Position numbers and translations under genes: made by a program. From Paramesorhizobium salinisoli (lineage in GTDB: Bacteria > Pseudomonadota > Alphaproteobacteria > Rhizobiales > Rhizobiaceae): a stretch of 64,000 nucleotides of DNA. Within the stretch, counting starts at the first letter, position 1. Every line of letters begins with the position of its first letter. The notes below the pieces were generated by a model. The model was not told the origin of the DNA. It was given only the letters and a program-made list of their open reading frames with translations, and searched no databases. Positions 44,415-54,070 of this stretch are shown here, in pieces. Location: NCBI RefSeq assembly GCF_003335045.1, contig NZ_QOZG01000001.1:186001-250000 (forward strand), read 5' to 3'.

Positions 44415-46352
44415 ATGCAGCACGATCATCTCAGTCCATCGGCGGGCACTGGGCCATCAATGGACAATGGGCTCGACGCGGCGAAGTCCGCCAGCGGCGA
44501 GCATGTCATCGCCCGCAACCGCACCGAGGGCTATATCATTGAGTGCGACGGCGACCGCGCCACCATAGCGGCTATCGCCGGACCCTCGGTCACCGCATCG
44601 GAAGATTACTGGGCGGTCGGGCAGCTCATCTCGGTGCGGGTCGCAGAAAACCGGCTGGTGGGGCTCATCCACAAGGTGGACATGCCCGATACCGCATGGC
44701 GCAAGGACACCGACAATATCATCCACATTCATATCGAGTTGATCGGCGAAGTTCGCAGCGGCCCCGAGGGAAGCGCATCCTTCACCTCGGGCGTTTCGCA
44801 ATATCCGCATATGGGCGCCATCGCGCACCGCATCCGGGCCTCCGACCTCGCCGCCATCTATGCCGCGAGCGAGCGCAAGACGGTTGCGATCGGAACGCTG
44901 ACACAGGACAAGAATATCCCCGCGCTCGTCTCCATTGACGATCTGCTTTCCCGCCATTTCGCCGTCGTCGGCACGACGGGCGTCGGTAAATCGAGCGCGG
45001 TGACACTTCTGTTGCGCAAGGTAGTCACCGAGCGCCCTGATATGCGCGTGCTGATCCTCGATCCGCACAATGAATTCGCCACAGCCTTCCCTGACCACGC
45101 GGTCGTCATCGACCCCGCCAGTCTCGACCTGCCCTTCTGGATGTTCCGGCTGGAGGAATTCGCCGACGTGCTGTTTCGCGGCCGCGAGCCCAATGCCAGT
45201 GAGATGGATGCGCTACGCGACATGATCCAGCTTTCCCGCGAGCGCTTCCGCTCGGCCGACAGCCAGGCATCGACGCTCATCAGGCGGCGCGAGCGCGACC
45301 AGCGCCCGGTAACCGCCGATACGCCCATTCCCTACCGCATCTCCGACCTGCTTGCGCTGATTAACGAGCGTACCGGCCAGCTCGAAGGAAAATCGGAGCG
45401 GCCGCATCTCAAGGCGCTGAAGATCCGGCTGGAATCGATCGTCAACGATCCGCGCTTCCGCTTCATGTTTGCGGCCTCGACCATTGCCGACACGATGCGC
45501 CAGACGATCAGCCGCATTTTCCGTATTCCGCAGCAGGGCCGTCCGATCTGCGTTTTCCAGCTTTCCGGCCTGCCCTCGGACGTTGTCAATGCGGTCGCCT
45601 CGGTGCTGTGCCGCCTCGCCTTCGATATCGCCGCATCGAGCGATGGCAAGATCCAGACGCTCGTCGTCTGCGAGGAAGCTCATCGCTATATCCCCGCAGA
45701 TCCCGACGCCGGCTTTTGGCCGACGCGTCAGGCTATCGCCCGCATCGCCAAGGAGGGCCGTAAATACGGCGTCTATCTCGGCGTCGTCACCCAGCGCCCA
45801 GGCGAACTCGATCCGACGATCCTGTCGCAGTGCAACACGATTTTCGCCATGCGGCTTGGCAATGAGCGCGACCAGCAGATCATCAAGGGCGCGATTACCG
45901 GTGCTGCCAAGAGCATGACGAATTTCCTGTCCTCCATAGCCAACCGCGAGGCCGTCGCATTCGGCGAAGCGCTGTCGACGCCGATGCGCATGACCTTCGA
46001 AACCATCCCCGCCAATAAATTGCCGGGCGCGCATATCCAGGAGCAGCAGCAATTGATGCGCACGGGCGACAGGCGGATATCGCTGGAAAGCGTCATCGAC
46101 CGCCTGCGCCATTTCGACAGCGCCGCTTCGGAACCTTCAACTTATGAGACGATGGAAACAGCCGAGGAACAGCGCGCATCCATCCCGCCGATCCTGCCGC
46201 TCGACCCCGGTCAGCGCAACGCAGTGGCACCTGAATCCGACTGGCGGATGCGTCACGCCGAAGCGCGGGAAGAGCATCTCAGGATGATAGAGAAACAGCA
46301 GCAACCCCGCGCCAACGACCTTGTCCGCTCCTTCCGCAACGATCGGAGCTAG
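44415..46352 (+). CDS. HerA-type hexameric ATPase
   Basis: A 645-residue protein. Residues about 38-115 are a HAS-barrel-like beta domain (GYIIECDGDRATIAAI, GQLISVRV, LVGLIHKV). Walker A GTTGVGKSS lies at 186-194, ILDPHNEF follows, VVCEEAHRYIP is Walker B, and the Arg-finger region SQCNTIFAMRLGNERDQ comes later. This is HerA/DUF87, a DNA-pumping hexamer. Partner nucleases such as NurA, SIR2 or DUF4297 are not beside it. A GGGGG site lies before the ATG. A hairpin follows the stop. Confidence 0.9.
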   Translation: MQHDHLSPSAGTGPSMDNGLDAAKSASGEHVIARNRTEGYIIECDGDRATIAAIAGPSVTASEDYWAVGQLISVRVAENRLVGLIHKVDMPDTAWRKDTDNIIHIHIELIGEVRSGPEGSASFTSGVSQYPHMGAIAHRIRASDLAAIYAASERKTVAIGTLTQDKNIPALVSIDDLLSRHFAVVGTTGVGKSSAVTLLLRKVVTERPDMRVLILDPHNEFATAFPDHAVVIDPASLDLPFWMFRLEEFADVLFRGREPNASEMDALRDMIQLSRERFRSADSQASTLIRRRERDQRPVTADTPIPYRISDLLALINERTGQLEGKSERPHLKALKIRLESIVNDPRFRFMFAASTIADTMRQTISRIFRIPQQGRPICVFQLSGLPSDVVNAVASVLCRLAFDIAASSDGKIQTLVVCEEAHRYIPADPDAGFWPTRQAIARIAKEGRKYGVYLGVVTQRPGELDPTILSQCNTIFAMRLGNERDQQIIKGAITGAAKSMTNFLSSIANREAVAFGEALSTPMRMTFETIPANKLPGAHIQEQQQLMRTGDRRISLESVIDRLRHFDSAASEPSTYETMETAEEQRASIPPILPLDPGQRNAVAPESDWRMRHAEAREEHLRMIEKQQQPRANDLVRSFRNDRS

Positions 46353-46394
46353 AGCGCGGTTCATTTGCAGCAAGCACCGATGTTTCTTCTCCCT

Positions 46395-46418
46395 GCGCCT
46401 TCACCGAGATGAAGGCGC
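46395..46418 (+). terminator. Hairpin after the HerA-type gene
   Basis: Perfect 9-bp stem GCGCCTTCA-CCGAGA-TGAAGGCGC, 43 bp beyond the stop codon, without a clear T-run. It may end HerA or the convergent diguanylate cyclase transcript, or belong to an intergenic repeat. Confidence 0.45.
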
Positions 46419-46488
46419 AATCTCCACCCTTGCGGGGGAGATGGGCGGCAGCCCTGTGGGGTGACACCGCGCCAAGAGAGCCCGGAAA

Positions 46489-47277
46489 TCACACGCAGAC
46501 GCGATCGCGGCCCGTGTTTTTGGCGTTGTAGAGCAGCTTGTCCGCCCGGCGATAGAAATCCTGCCAACTCTCGCGCCTGTCCCATACGGCGACGCCGATG
46601 CTCGTTGTCACCTTCAGGTTTGCGTCGTCTATCGCGATGTCGATATCCGAGATCGCCTTTCGGATCCGGTCGGCGAGCTTGGCCAGCATTTCCCGTTCCA
46701 TATTGGGTGCAACGACCGCGAATTCTTCGCCGCCGAGGCGTGCGACGACATCATGGTAGCGTGTATAATCCTTCAGGCAGCGTGCGACTTCCCGCAGCAC
46801 CGCATCGCCGACATGGTGACCATATGTGTCGTTGACCGATTTGAAATGGTCGAGATCGAGGATCATCAGCCCCACCGGCTTATTGATACGGCCGAACTGC
46901 ACGAGATATTCCCGTAGCGCCTCGTCAAAATAACGCCTGTTCTGCATGCCCGTAAGGCCATCGGTCAACGCCGCATGCGCCAGCGACTCGGATCGCGCCG
47001 AGAGTATCTGCGTCATCGCCTGCAGCTTGCCATGATCCTGCGCCTGGAAGCGGATCAGCGGATAGATCAGGAATATCCCGCATAGCAGAGCCGCAACCAG
47101 GAAGAGAGCCGCAGAGCTATTGGCTGTCGTGATATAGCCCACCAGCTTCGCAACATCCCCCGTTACAATCGGCGACAACGCATCCAACGCCGTCTGGGCG
47201 CGATAAAGCATAATGCCCGCGCCGCCCAGAAAGACGATCAGGATAAAGAACGATGTCTCCGATTTGTAAAAACGCAT
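46489..47277 (-). CDS. Membrane-bound diguanylate cyclase (GGDEF)
   Basis: About 262 residues. Two membrane helices near residues 9-25 and 54-76, a short coil, and a GGDEF domain from about 100. The active site reads RLGGEEF at 180-186, and an inhibitory-site RxxD (RYHD at 173-176) lies five residues before it, so the enzyme should be active and feedback-inhibited by cyclic di-GMP. The region between the helices is short, about 30 residues, so a periplasmic sensor domain is minimal. The ATG at 47277 starts the first helix cleanly. Confidence 0.93.
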   Translation of the reverse strand: MRFYKSETSFFILIVFLGGAGIMLYRAQTALDALSPIVTGDVAKLVGYITTANSSAALFLVAALLCGIFLIYPLIRFQAQDHGKLQAMTQILSARSESLAHAALTDGLTGMQNRRYFDEALREYLVQFGRINKPVGLMILDLDHFKSVNDTYGHHVGDAVLREVARCLKDYTRYHDVVARLGGEEFAVVAPNMEREMLAKLADRIRKAISDIDIAIDDANLKVTTSIGVAVWDRRESWQDFYRRADKLLYNAKNTGRDRVCV

Positions 47278-47372
47278 ATGTTCGCGCTGCCCCCCCTGCG
47301 ACGCCACATTCAACCTACAGGCGTTTCGCTCCCGTTAATCGCACATCCGAATAGTGCTCTTTGATCGGCCCG

Positions 47373-48287
47373 TCAGGAAAAAACTTGCGTCTGGTTTATG
47401 TTGCGTAAAACCTGCCAATCCCCCAGTTGATTGCGAAACCATGTCATCTGCCGCTTGGCATATTGCCTGGTCGCGATCTTCGCCAGTTCCGCCGCTTTCT
47501 CGAACGTGATCTCGCCTGCGAGTGCCGCGCCGATCTCGCGGACACCGATGGCCTTCATCGCCGGCAGTTGGTCGGAAAGCTTCAGCGCAAGCAACGCCTT
47601 GACCTCATCCACCGCGCCCTGCTGCATCATCAGGTCGAAGCGCTGCGAAATGCGCGTCCCGAGCCAGTCCCTCTCCGGCAGGATCACCACCCGGCGCGCA
47701 GTATCCGCATCCACCAGCGCCCTGCCCTTCTCCTTCTGCCAATCGTAGATCGATCGCCCCGAGGCATCCATCACCTCCAGCGCCCGCACGATCCTCTGCC
47801 CGTCCGAAGGCCTGAGGACACCGGCGGCGACAGGATCCATGCGACCGAGCACCTGGTGCAGCGCCGGCGCGCCCTCCGCCGCAAGCCGCCCGCGCCAGCG
47901 CTCCCGCACGAAGTCGGGCACATCGGGCATATCGGACAGGCCACCAAGCAGCGCGCGAAAATAGAGCCCCGTACCACCGACGAAGACCGGCACACGGCCC
48001 TGCAATTCGCGCCGGTTCAGCACCGCTTCCACATCTGCCAACCAGCGGCCGGTCGAATAAAGTTGCGATGGCGGCACGTGTCCGTAAAGATGATGCGGAA
48101 CCGCTGCCATATCGTCGGCCTGCGGCCGCGCCGTCAGGAGGTCCAGAACGCCGTAGACCTGCATGGAATCGGTATTCACGATGAAACCGCCCTGCTCCCG
48201 GGCAAGGCGCAGCGCCAGCGCCGACTTGCCGCTTGCCGTCGGTCCGGCTATCAGGATCGCGTTCTTGATCGTCACATTATCCACCAT
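47373..48287 (-). CDS. miaA: tRNA dimethylallyltransferase
   Basis: A 304-residue enzyme. The P-loop [15 protein letters not shown] lies at residues 14-28, followed by [21 protein letters not shown]-type [13 protein letters not shown], and KAIGVREIG and [14 protein letters not shown] near the end. It adds the prenyl group to A37 of tRNAs that read U-starting codons. Its start codon is only 15 bp from that of serB on the other strand. Confidence 0.96.
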   Translation of the reverse strand: MVDNVTIKNAILIAGPTASGKSALALRLAREQGGFIVNTDSMQVYGVLDLLTARPQADDMAAVPHHLYGHVPPSQLYSTGRWLADVEAVLNRRELQGRVPVFVGGTGLYFRALLGGLSDMPDVPDFVRERWRGRLAAEGAPALHQVLGRMDPVAAGVLRPSDGQRIVRALEVMDASGRSIYDWQKEKGRALVDADTARRVVILPERDWLGTRISQRFDLMMQQGAVDEVKALLALKLSDQLPAMKAIGVREIGAALAGEITFEKAAELAKIATRQYAKRQMTWFRNQLGDWQVLRNINQTQVFS

Positions 48288-48302
48288 GCCGGGAATTGCC
48301 TC

Positions 48303-49190
48303 ATGTCACTGGTCGCCACGCTCATCGCCAATCCGGCCCGTCCCGTTCTGTCGCCGTCGCTTGGGATTAAAGCCTCGGCGGCGGTGAATGCAACCGGACT
48401 TTATTGGCTGGCCGACGGCATCGCCTGCGATCTGGCCTTGAAAGACGGCGCCGAGGCTACAGAGGCCGCAGCGCTCCTGCGCGACGCAGTCGATGGCGAG
48501 CCGGTCGATATCGTGGTGCAGGAACAGGACGAACGACGCAAGAAGATGCTGATCGCCGACATGGATTCCACCATGATCGCTCAGGAATGCATCGACGAAC
48601 TGGCCGAGGAAGCGGGCCTGCGCGATGCCGTGTCGGCAATCACCGCGCGCGCCATGAATGGCGAGATCGCGTTCGAGCCGGCGTTGCGCGAGCGCGTGGC
48701 GCTCCTGAAGGACCTGCCGCTCTCGGTCATCGACAAGGTGATCGCCAGCCGCATCACGCTGACGCCGGGCGGCGTCGAACTGGTGCGCACGATGAAGAAG
48801 CACGGCGCCTATACTGCATTGGTATCCGGCGGCTTCACCGTCTTCACCCGGCGCATCGCCCAGATGATCGGCTTCAACGAGGATCGCGCCAACCTGCTCC
48901 TCGATGATGGCGAGCGGCTGACAGGCGAAGTGGCCGAACCCATTCTCGGACGCGAAGCCAAGGTCGAGCGGCTGATCGATATCTGCGGCAGGCTCGGAAT
49001 AACAACCGGGGACGCAATCGCCGTCGGCGACGGGGCCAACGATCTCGGCATGCTGCAACTCGCGGGAAGCGGGGTCGCGCTGCATGCCAAGCCTGTTGTC
49101 GCCGAACAGGTCAAAATCCGCATCGATCATGGCGATCTCTCGGCGCTGCTTTACATCCAAGGCTATCGCAAAACGGATTTCGTCCCATGA
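48303..49190 (+). CDS. serB: Phosphoserine phosphatase
   Basis: A 295-residue HAD phosphatase. Nucleophile motif DMDSTMI (Asp86, Asp88), [14 protein letters not shown], and [11 protein letters not shown] are all present, with an N-terminal ACT-like region of about 75 residues. It makes serine from phosphoserine. The stop overlaps the start of a GNAT gene (ATGA). The frame extends upstream past 47427 but that part is antisense to miaA and has no SerB similarity; the real ATG is at 48303. Confidence 0.95.
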   Translation: MSLVATLIANPARPVLSPSLGIKASAAVNATGLYWLADGIACDLALKDGAEATEAAALLRDAVDGEPVDIVVQEQDERRKKMLIADMDSTMIAQECIDELAEEAGLRDAVSAITARAMNGEIAFEPALRERVALLKDLPLSVIDKVIASRITLTPGGVELVRTMKKHGAYTALVSGGFTVFTRRIAQMIGFNEDRANLLLDDGERLTGEVAEPILGREAKVERLIDICGRLGITTGDAIAVGDGANDLGMLQLAGSGVALHAKPVVAEQVKIRIDHGDLSALLYIQGYRKTDFVP

Positions 49191-49750
49191 TCATCGCGGA
49201 AACCGAAAGGCTGATCATCCGCAACTGGCGGGACGGCGACCGCGAACTCTTCCATGAAATCAACTCCGATCCAGCGGTGATGGAGTTTTTCGGCTTTCTG
49301 CGCAACCGTAGCCAGTCAGACGAACTGTTCGACAGGCTGAGGCGGGATATCGATGCGACCGGCTACGGCTTCTACGCGCTCGAAGAACGGACCGCCGGCG
49401 CCTGCATCGGCTTCACCGGCCTGGCTCTCACCGATATGGAGCCGCATTTTCGCAAGGGCGCCGTCGAGATAGGCTGGCGACTGGCAAAACGCCACTGGGG
49501 CAAGGGCTATGTGACCGAGGCCGGACGCCGGCTCTTTGCACTTGGCTTTGACGAGCACGGGCTGGACGAGATCGTCTCCTTCGCCGTCTTCAACAACCAC
49601 CGCTCCACCGCCGTCATGGAGCGCCTCGGCATGAAACGCGATCCGGCCCGCGACTTCGACCACCCGAAGGTGAGCGACGCCACACCGCATCTCAAGGCCC
49701 ACGTCACCTACAGCCTCGCACAACAGGACTGGGCCGGAATCAAAAGCTGA
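49187..49750 (+). CDS. RimJ/RimL-type GNAT acetyltransferase
   Basis: A 187-residue GNAT protein of the RimJ/RimL/YdaF type. ETERLIIRNWRDGDRELF starts it, EIGWRLAKRHWGKGYVTEAGRRL is the acetyl-CoA loop, and FNNHRSTAVMERLGMKR is the C-terminal motif. The substrate is not known; relatives acetylate protein N-termini or small amines. It overlaps serB by ATGA and is probably co-translated with it. Confidence 0.92.
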   Translation: MIIAETERLIIRNWRDGDRELFHEINSDPAVMEFFGFLRNRSQSDELFDRLRRDIDATGYGFYALEERTAGACIGFTGLALTDMEPHFRKGAVEIGWRLAKRHWGKGYVTEAGRRLFALGFDEHGLDEIVSFAVFNNHRSTAVMERLGMKRDPARDFDHPKVSDATPHLKAHVTYSLAQQDWAGIKS

Positions 49751-49843
49751 ATATTCGCCGGCAAGTGTCTGGAATGCTGGAGCTCATGGGCTGCTGAACG
49801 ATCCCATGCGTTGACGGAATCGTCCCGTTTACCCCCCTTTGGA

Positions 49844-49864
49844 CTCCTGAGCTTGCCGAAGGGC
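49844..49864. repeat. Copy of the CTTCGACAAGCTCA repeat
   Basis: The reverse complement reads GCCCTTCGGCAAGCTCAGGAG, matching 18 of 21 bases of the loop in the palindrome at 387-423. It lies between the convergent GNAT and degP genes. Confidence 0.5.
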
Positions 49865-49915
49865 GGCCAGAGAGGATATTGCAGCCCAAAACGAAAGCGG
49901 TTTCCCGCCCAACCC

Positions 49916-51445
49916 TCACTCCATCCTTACCGTAACAAACCGCAATTCACCGGTTTTCGAGGCGAGCATCAGAAGCGCGTTCTTGCGACCTTCCTTGCGC
50001 AGACCATTGACGCGCTTTTCCACATCCTCAGGTGACACGACGGTTTCCTGGCCGATATCGACGATCACCTCGCCGGGCGCAATCCGCTTTTCCGCCGCTG
50101 CCGAATTGGGCGCTACCTCGGTCACGACGACGCCCTGCACATCGGCCGCAATCTTGAATTTCTCGCGCGTCGCGTCATCGAGAGCGGCAAGCTTCATGCC
50201 GAGCACATCGACAGAGGCGGGCTTGTCCGGTTGTTCAGTTCCTTTGTCCGCTCCCTCATCCTCGGTGTCGCCGCCGGTGGCTTCCTTCTTCTCGAATTCC
50301 TCAAGGCGCCCGAGCTTGACCTTGACGGTCTGCTCCTTGCCCTTGCGGACGACCACCACTTCGACTTCCTTGCCGACCGGGCTTTCGGCGACTACCCGCG
50401 GAAGGTCGCGCGCGCTGTCGACGGTCTTGCCGTCGAATTTGACGATGACATCGCCCGGTTGAATTTCCTTGTTGTCGACATTGCTGCCTTCGACGAGGCC
50501 CGCAACCAGCGCACCCTTGGTCGAGCTCATGCCGAGGCTTTCGGCAACATCGTCGGTAACCGGCTGGATGCGCACGCCGAGCCAGCCGCGACGGGTTTCG
50601 CCAAACTCCTTCAACTGATCGATGACACCCACCGCCATTTCGGACGGAATGGCGAAACCGATGCCGATCGAGCCGCCGGAAGGCGAGATGATGGCCGTGT
50701 TCACGCCGATGACTTCGCCATCCATGTTGAACAGCGGCCCGCCCGAATTGCCCCGATTGATCGCCGCGTCGGTCTGGATGAAGCTGTCATAGGGTCCGGA
50801 ATTGATGTTGCGGTTGCGCGCCGAGATGATGCCGACCGTCACCGTGCCGCCGAGGCCGAACGGATTGCCGATGGCCATCACCCAGTCGCCGATCCGCGAT
50901 TTCTGCGAATCGCCGAATTTCACTGCCGTCAGCTTGTGCTTCGTCGGATCGATCTTCAGGACCGCCAGATCGGTCTTGAGGTCCTTGCCAAGCACTTCTG
51001 CCTTCAGCTTCGACCCGTCGTTGAAATTGACCTCGATCTCATCGGCATCCGCGATGACGTGATTATTGGTAACGACGATACCCTTTTCAGCATCGATGAC
51101 GAAGCCCGAGCCAAGCGATTGCACCCGGCGCGACTGGTCGCCATCTCCACCTTTTCCCTGCGGGCCAAAGAAATCGTCGAAAAACTCCTGAAAGGGCGAT
51201 CCCTCGGGCATTTTGGGCATCGGCACCTGATTGCCGTCACCGCCCGGTGTCTTGACGTTCTGCGAGGTGGAAACATTGACCACCGAGTCGATAAGCCGCT
51301 CCGCAAGATCTGCAACAGATGCCGGGCCCTCGGCTGCCTGGACCGGCGTCGTCAGTACCGGCGCGATCATGCTGACCGTCATCGCACCGATGGCAATTGC
51401 CGCAATGCCGCCGCGAAGGAAGCCGGATCGAGCCCCGAAGGCCAT
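49916..51445 (-). CDS. degP: Periplasmic serine protease DegP/HtrA
   Basis: A 509-residue Do-like protease. A signal peptide covers about residues 1-37 (VQAAE). The catalytic triad is in place: His129 in NNHVI, Asp159 in TDLAVLK and Ser234 in GNSGGP. Two PDZ domains follow (about 285-375 and 410-505), joined by an acidic Thr/Glu linker. It degrades or refolds misfolded periplasmic proteins. Together with HflKC just upstream it forms an envelope quality-control run; in Brucella, HtrA is linked to stress resistance. Confidence 0.96.
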   Translation of the reverse strand: MAFGARSGFLRGGIAAIAIGAMTVSMIAPVLTTPVQAAEGPASVADLAERLIDSVVNVSTSQNVKTPGGDGNQVPMPKMPEGSPFQEFFDDFFGPQGKGGDGDQSRRVQSLGSGFVIDAEKGIVVTNNHVIADADEIEVNFNDGSKLKAEVLGKDLKTDLAVLKIDPTKHKLTAVKFGDSQKSRIGDWVMAIGNPFGLGGTVTVGIISARNRNINSGPYDSFIQTDAAINRGNSGGPLFNMDGEVIGVNTAIISPSGGSIGIGFAIPSEMAVGVIDQLKEFGETRRGWLGVRIQPVTDDVAESLGMSSTKGALVAGLVEGSNVDNKEIQPGDVIVKFDGKTVDSARDLPRVVAESPVGKEVEVVVVRKGKEQTVKVKLGRLEEFEKKEATGGDTEDEGADKGTEQPDKPASVDVLGMKLAALDDATREKFKIAADVQGVVVTEVAPNSAAAEKRIAPGEVIVDIGQETVVSPEDVEKRVNGLRKEGRKNALLMLASKTGELRFVTVRME

Positions 51446-51578
51446 AAGCGCAAACTCCGATAATAGAGGGTCATGAAGGGCCGACTACGCCGCGCGCGGA
51501 GTCGCACCGATGCTATTTTTCTGCCCAGAAAATACGGCTTGTTTGCGGCCTTGAAAAGGCCGCCGCGGATGAAAAGAA

Positions 51579-51764
51579 TTATCCGCGCGCCAGCCAGACG
51601 ATCACCACGCCGGCGGCGATGGCGACAATACCCGCGATGCGCAGCACCGTCTCGGGCAGTTCGGCTACATCCCGGGCGAAGCGCTTCGCCAGGAATGGAA
51701 AGCCGCCGTAGAGCAGCCCCTCGAAAACGAAGAGCAGACCCACGGCGGCGATGAAGTCGTTCAT
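51579..51764 (-). CDS. DUF2065 membrane protein
   Basis: A 61-residue protein with two membrane helices (AAVGLLFVFEGLLYGGFPF and VLRIAGIVAIAAGVVIVWLA). DUF2065 genes are usually found next to hflC or degP across proteobacteria, as here (27 bp after hflC). The role is unknown; association with the HflKC complex is likely from context. Confidence 0.9.
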   Translation of the reverse strand: MNDFIAAVGLLFVFEGLLYGGFPFLAKRFARDVAELPETVLRIAGIVAIAAGVVIVWLARG

Positions 51765-51791
51765 ATCAGGCTATTCCAGCCATTGCGCCTG

Positions 51792-52739
51792 TCATTGCGC
51801 CGGCGTCGCAGGCCGGGCCGGAGTAGCCGGCGCCTGGCTGTTGACCGCCGGAACATTGCCCTGCGCGTCCTGGAAATAACGGAAGAACTCCGAATTCGGC
51901 GACAGCACCATCGTCGTGCCCGCCCCCTCCAGCGCCTTCTGATAAGCCGCCATCGAACGGTAGAAGGCGAAGAAATCAGGATCCTTCTGGAACACATCGG
52001 CGAAAATACGGCTGCGCTCGCCCTCGCCTTCACCGCGCAGGATTTCCGATTCCTTGCGGGCTTCGGCCAGGATCTCAACGACCTGGCGGTCGGCCACGGC
52101 ACGGATACGCTGTGCCGCTTCACGGCCGCGGGCACGCAACCGCTCCGCTTCCGCGAGACGCTCAGCCTTCATGCGGTCGTAGGTCTGCTGCGAGACCTCG
52201 GCCGTGAGATCGGTGCGGCGGATACGCACGTCCTCGATGGTGAGGCCAAGCGACGTGGCGTCAGGACGCAACTGATCGCGCACCTCCCGCATCATATCGC
52301 CGCGTTCCTCGGAAAGCGCTGCCTCGAAGCCGCGCAAACCGTAGACGCTACGCAAGGCCGCGTCGAGACGCGTCCGCAGGCGCTGTTCGGCCAATGTGGT
52401 ATTGCCCGATACCGTCTGCATGAAGCGTCGTGCATCCGTGATCCGATAGACCAGGAAGGCATCGACGTCGTAGAACTTGCCGCCAGAAACCTGAACGCGG
52501 ATATCGTCAAGATCGAAGCGCAGCAGGCGATCGTCGATCATCTGCACGGTATCCGCGTCAAAGAACCCGAAAGGCAGTTTCAGATAAAGGCCGGGCTCGG
52601 TCTTCACATCGACGATCTGGCCGAAGCGAAGAACGATTGCCTGCTGACGTTCGCCAACGATGAACACCGCCGAATAGAGCAGGAAGGCAGCGATCGCTAT
52701 GATGCCCGCGATGAAGGGAAAACGGTTCTGGTTCATCAC
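51792..52739 (-). CDS. hflC: HflC, membrane protease regulator
   Basis: A 315-residue SPFH/band-7 protein with one N-terminal helix (FIAGIIAIAAFLLYSAVFIV). VGERQQAIVLRFGQ starts the SPFH domain; long Arg/Ala/Glu-rich helices (about 180-240) form the coil that builds the HflKC cage around FtsH. The Pro/Ala-rich tail (TPARPATPAQ) is typical for alphaproteobacteria. It overlaps hflK by 4 bp. Confidence 0.95.
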   Translation of the reverse strand: MMNQNRFPFIAGIIAIAAFLLYSAVFIVGERQQAIVLRFGQIVDVKTEPGLYLKLPFGFFDADTVQMIDDRLLRFDLDDIRVQVSGGKFYDVDAFLVYRITDARRFMQTVSGNTTLAEQRLRTRLDAALRSVYGLRGFEAALSEERGDMMREVRDQLRPDATSLGLTIEDVRIRRTDLTAEVSQQTYDRMKAERLAEAERLRARGREAAQRIRAVADRQVVEILAEARKESEILRGEGEGERSRIFADVFQKDPDFFAFYRSMAAYQKALEGAGTTMVLSPNSEFFRYFQDAQGNVPAVNSQAPATPARPATPAQ

Positions 52740-53908
52740 TGGCTGGCTCCTGTCACGCTGCTAGCCCCGGGGGTACTCGCCCCGGTCGTGCTTCCAGGCG
52801 TCGTATTGTTCTGCGGGGTCGTTCCTGGCGCACGCTGGCGCATCAGTTCGTTGAGCGGCAGATAAGGCACCACATCCTTGCCGGGCTCGACGATCACCTT
52901 GTTGGAGCCCTTGAGAACGCGCTCCATGGTTTCGAGGAACAGGCGCTTGCGCGTCACGTCGGGCGCCTTGATATACTGGTCGTAGACGGACGTGAAACGT
53001 TGCGCCTCACCTGCGGCCTCCTGCACGATCTGGTTCTTGTAGGCAGCCGCCTCTTCGCGAACCTGAGCGCCCTGACCACGTGCCGCGCCAAGTTTCTGGT
53101 TGGAATACTGGTTGGATTCCTCGACGAAACGGTCTTCGTCCTGTTCAGCGCGCTGCACCTCGTCGAATGCATCGGCCACCTCCGGCGGGGGCGCTGCATC
53201 CTCGATGGAAACGGCGTTGACCTGAATGCCCGCTTTGAACTCGTCAAGCGCTGCCTGCACGATGGTGCGCACCTGCTGCGCGATCGCCGCACGGTTGTCA
53301 CGGAACACATCCTGCGCCGGACGGCGTCCGACGATCTCGCGGATGGCGCTCTCGGAAACCTGCTGCACCATGCTGTCAGGGCTCTCTACATTGAAGAGAT
53401 AGGCGCGTGGATCAATCACCTGGTAAAGCACGGAGAACTGGACGTTGACGATGTTCTGGTCACCGGTCAGCATCAGCCCCTGTGTGGCGCCGCGCGTGCC
53501 CTGGCCGCCAATGTTGATCTGTTTTTCGGCGATCGACGCCTTTTCATAGGTCTCGATCGGCCACCAATGGAAATGCAGGCCCGGGCCGGAGATTTCGTCC
53601 TTCGGCTTTCCGAAACGCATTTCGACGGCAAGCTCGTCCGGCTGCACCGTATAAACGGATTTGAAAATCCAGAAGGCGAGGAGGAGCACCCCGCCAATCA
53701 AATAGAGGCTGTACTTGCTGCCGCCTCCGCCGCCTCCACCGGGAAACACACTTTTCAGCCGGTCCTGGCCCTTGCGCAGTATATCCTCGAGATCGGGCGG
53801 TGTGCCGGGTGTACGCGGCCCCTTCGGCCCTTGTCCCCACGGGCCCCCATTATTATTGCCGCCGCCACCCCAAGGGCCGCCGCCGCCGTTTTGATTACTC
53901 CAGGGCAT
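52736..53908 (-). CDS. hflK: HflK, membrane protease regulator
   Basis: About 390 residues. The first 80 are Gly/Asn/Pro-rich (GGGGGGSKYS) before one helix (YLIGGVLLLAFWIFKSVY), then the SPFH domain starts VQPDELAVEMRFGK. The C-terminal coil and a Thr/Pro tail follow. It pairs with HflC to form a ring that controls FtsH. Start at MPWSNQ (53908) as in the family. Confidence 0.95.
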   Translation of the reverse strand: MPWSNQNGGGGPWGGGGNNNGGPWGQGPKGPRTPGTPPDLEDILRKGQDRLKSVFPGGGGGGGSKYSLYLIGGVLLLAFWIFKSVYTVQPDELAVEMRFGKPKDEISGPGLHFHWWPIETYEKASIAEKQINIGGQGTRGATQGLMLTGDQNIVNVQFSVLYQVIDPRAYLFNVESPDSMVQQVSESAIREIVGRRPAQDVFRDNRAAIAQQVRTIVQAALDEFKAGIQVNAVSIEDAAPPPEVADAFDEVQRAEQDEDRFVEESNQYSNQKLGAARGQGAQVREEAAAYKNQIVQEAAGEAQRFTSVYDQYIKAPDVTRKRLFLETMERVLKGSNKVIVEPGKDVVPYLPLNELMRQRAPGTTPQNNTTPGSTTGASTPGASSVTGASQ

Positions 53909-54070
53909 TCTTACCTCTCGTTTTGCACGCAAGAGGTAGCGAACGACCTCCCGGCATCAATTGATGTGTCCCGTTTATAGGGATGGTGATAGCCGCTTTC
54001 AACGCAGGCAAGGACTTTTCAGCATTCTTTCCGAAAATCAGCACGATTCCCGGACCTCCAGCATGCCCGA

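Noticed and set aside
44415-46352. HerA-type gene as part of a phage defence system
   Set aside because: No SIR2, DUF4297, nuclease or other defence gene next to it; neighbours are core metabolism.
47427-48302. Long upstream extension of the serB frame
   Set aside because: It is antisense to miaA, which is clearly real, and has no phosphatase similarity; the SerB fold starts at 48303.
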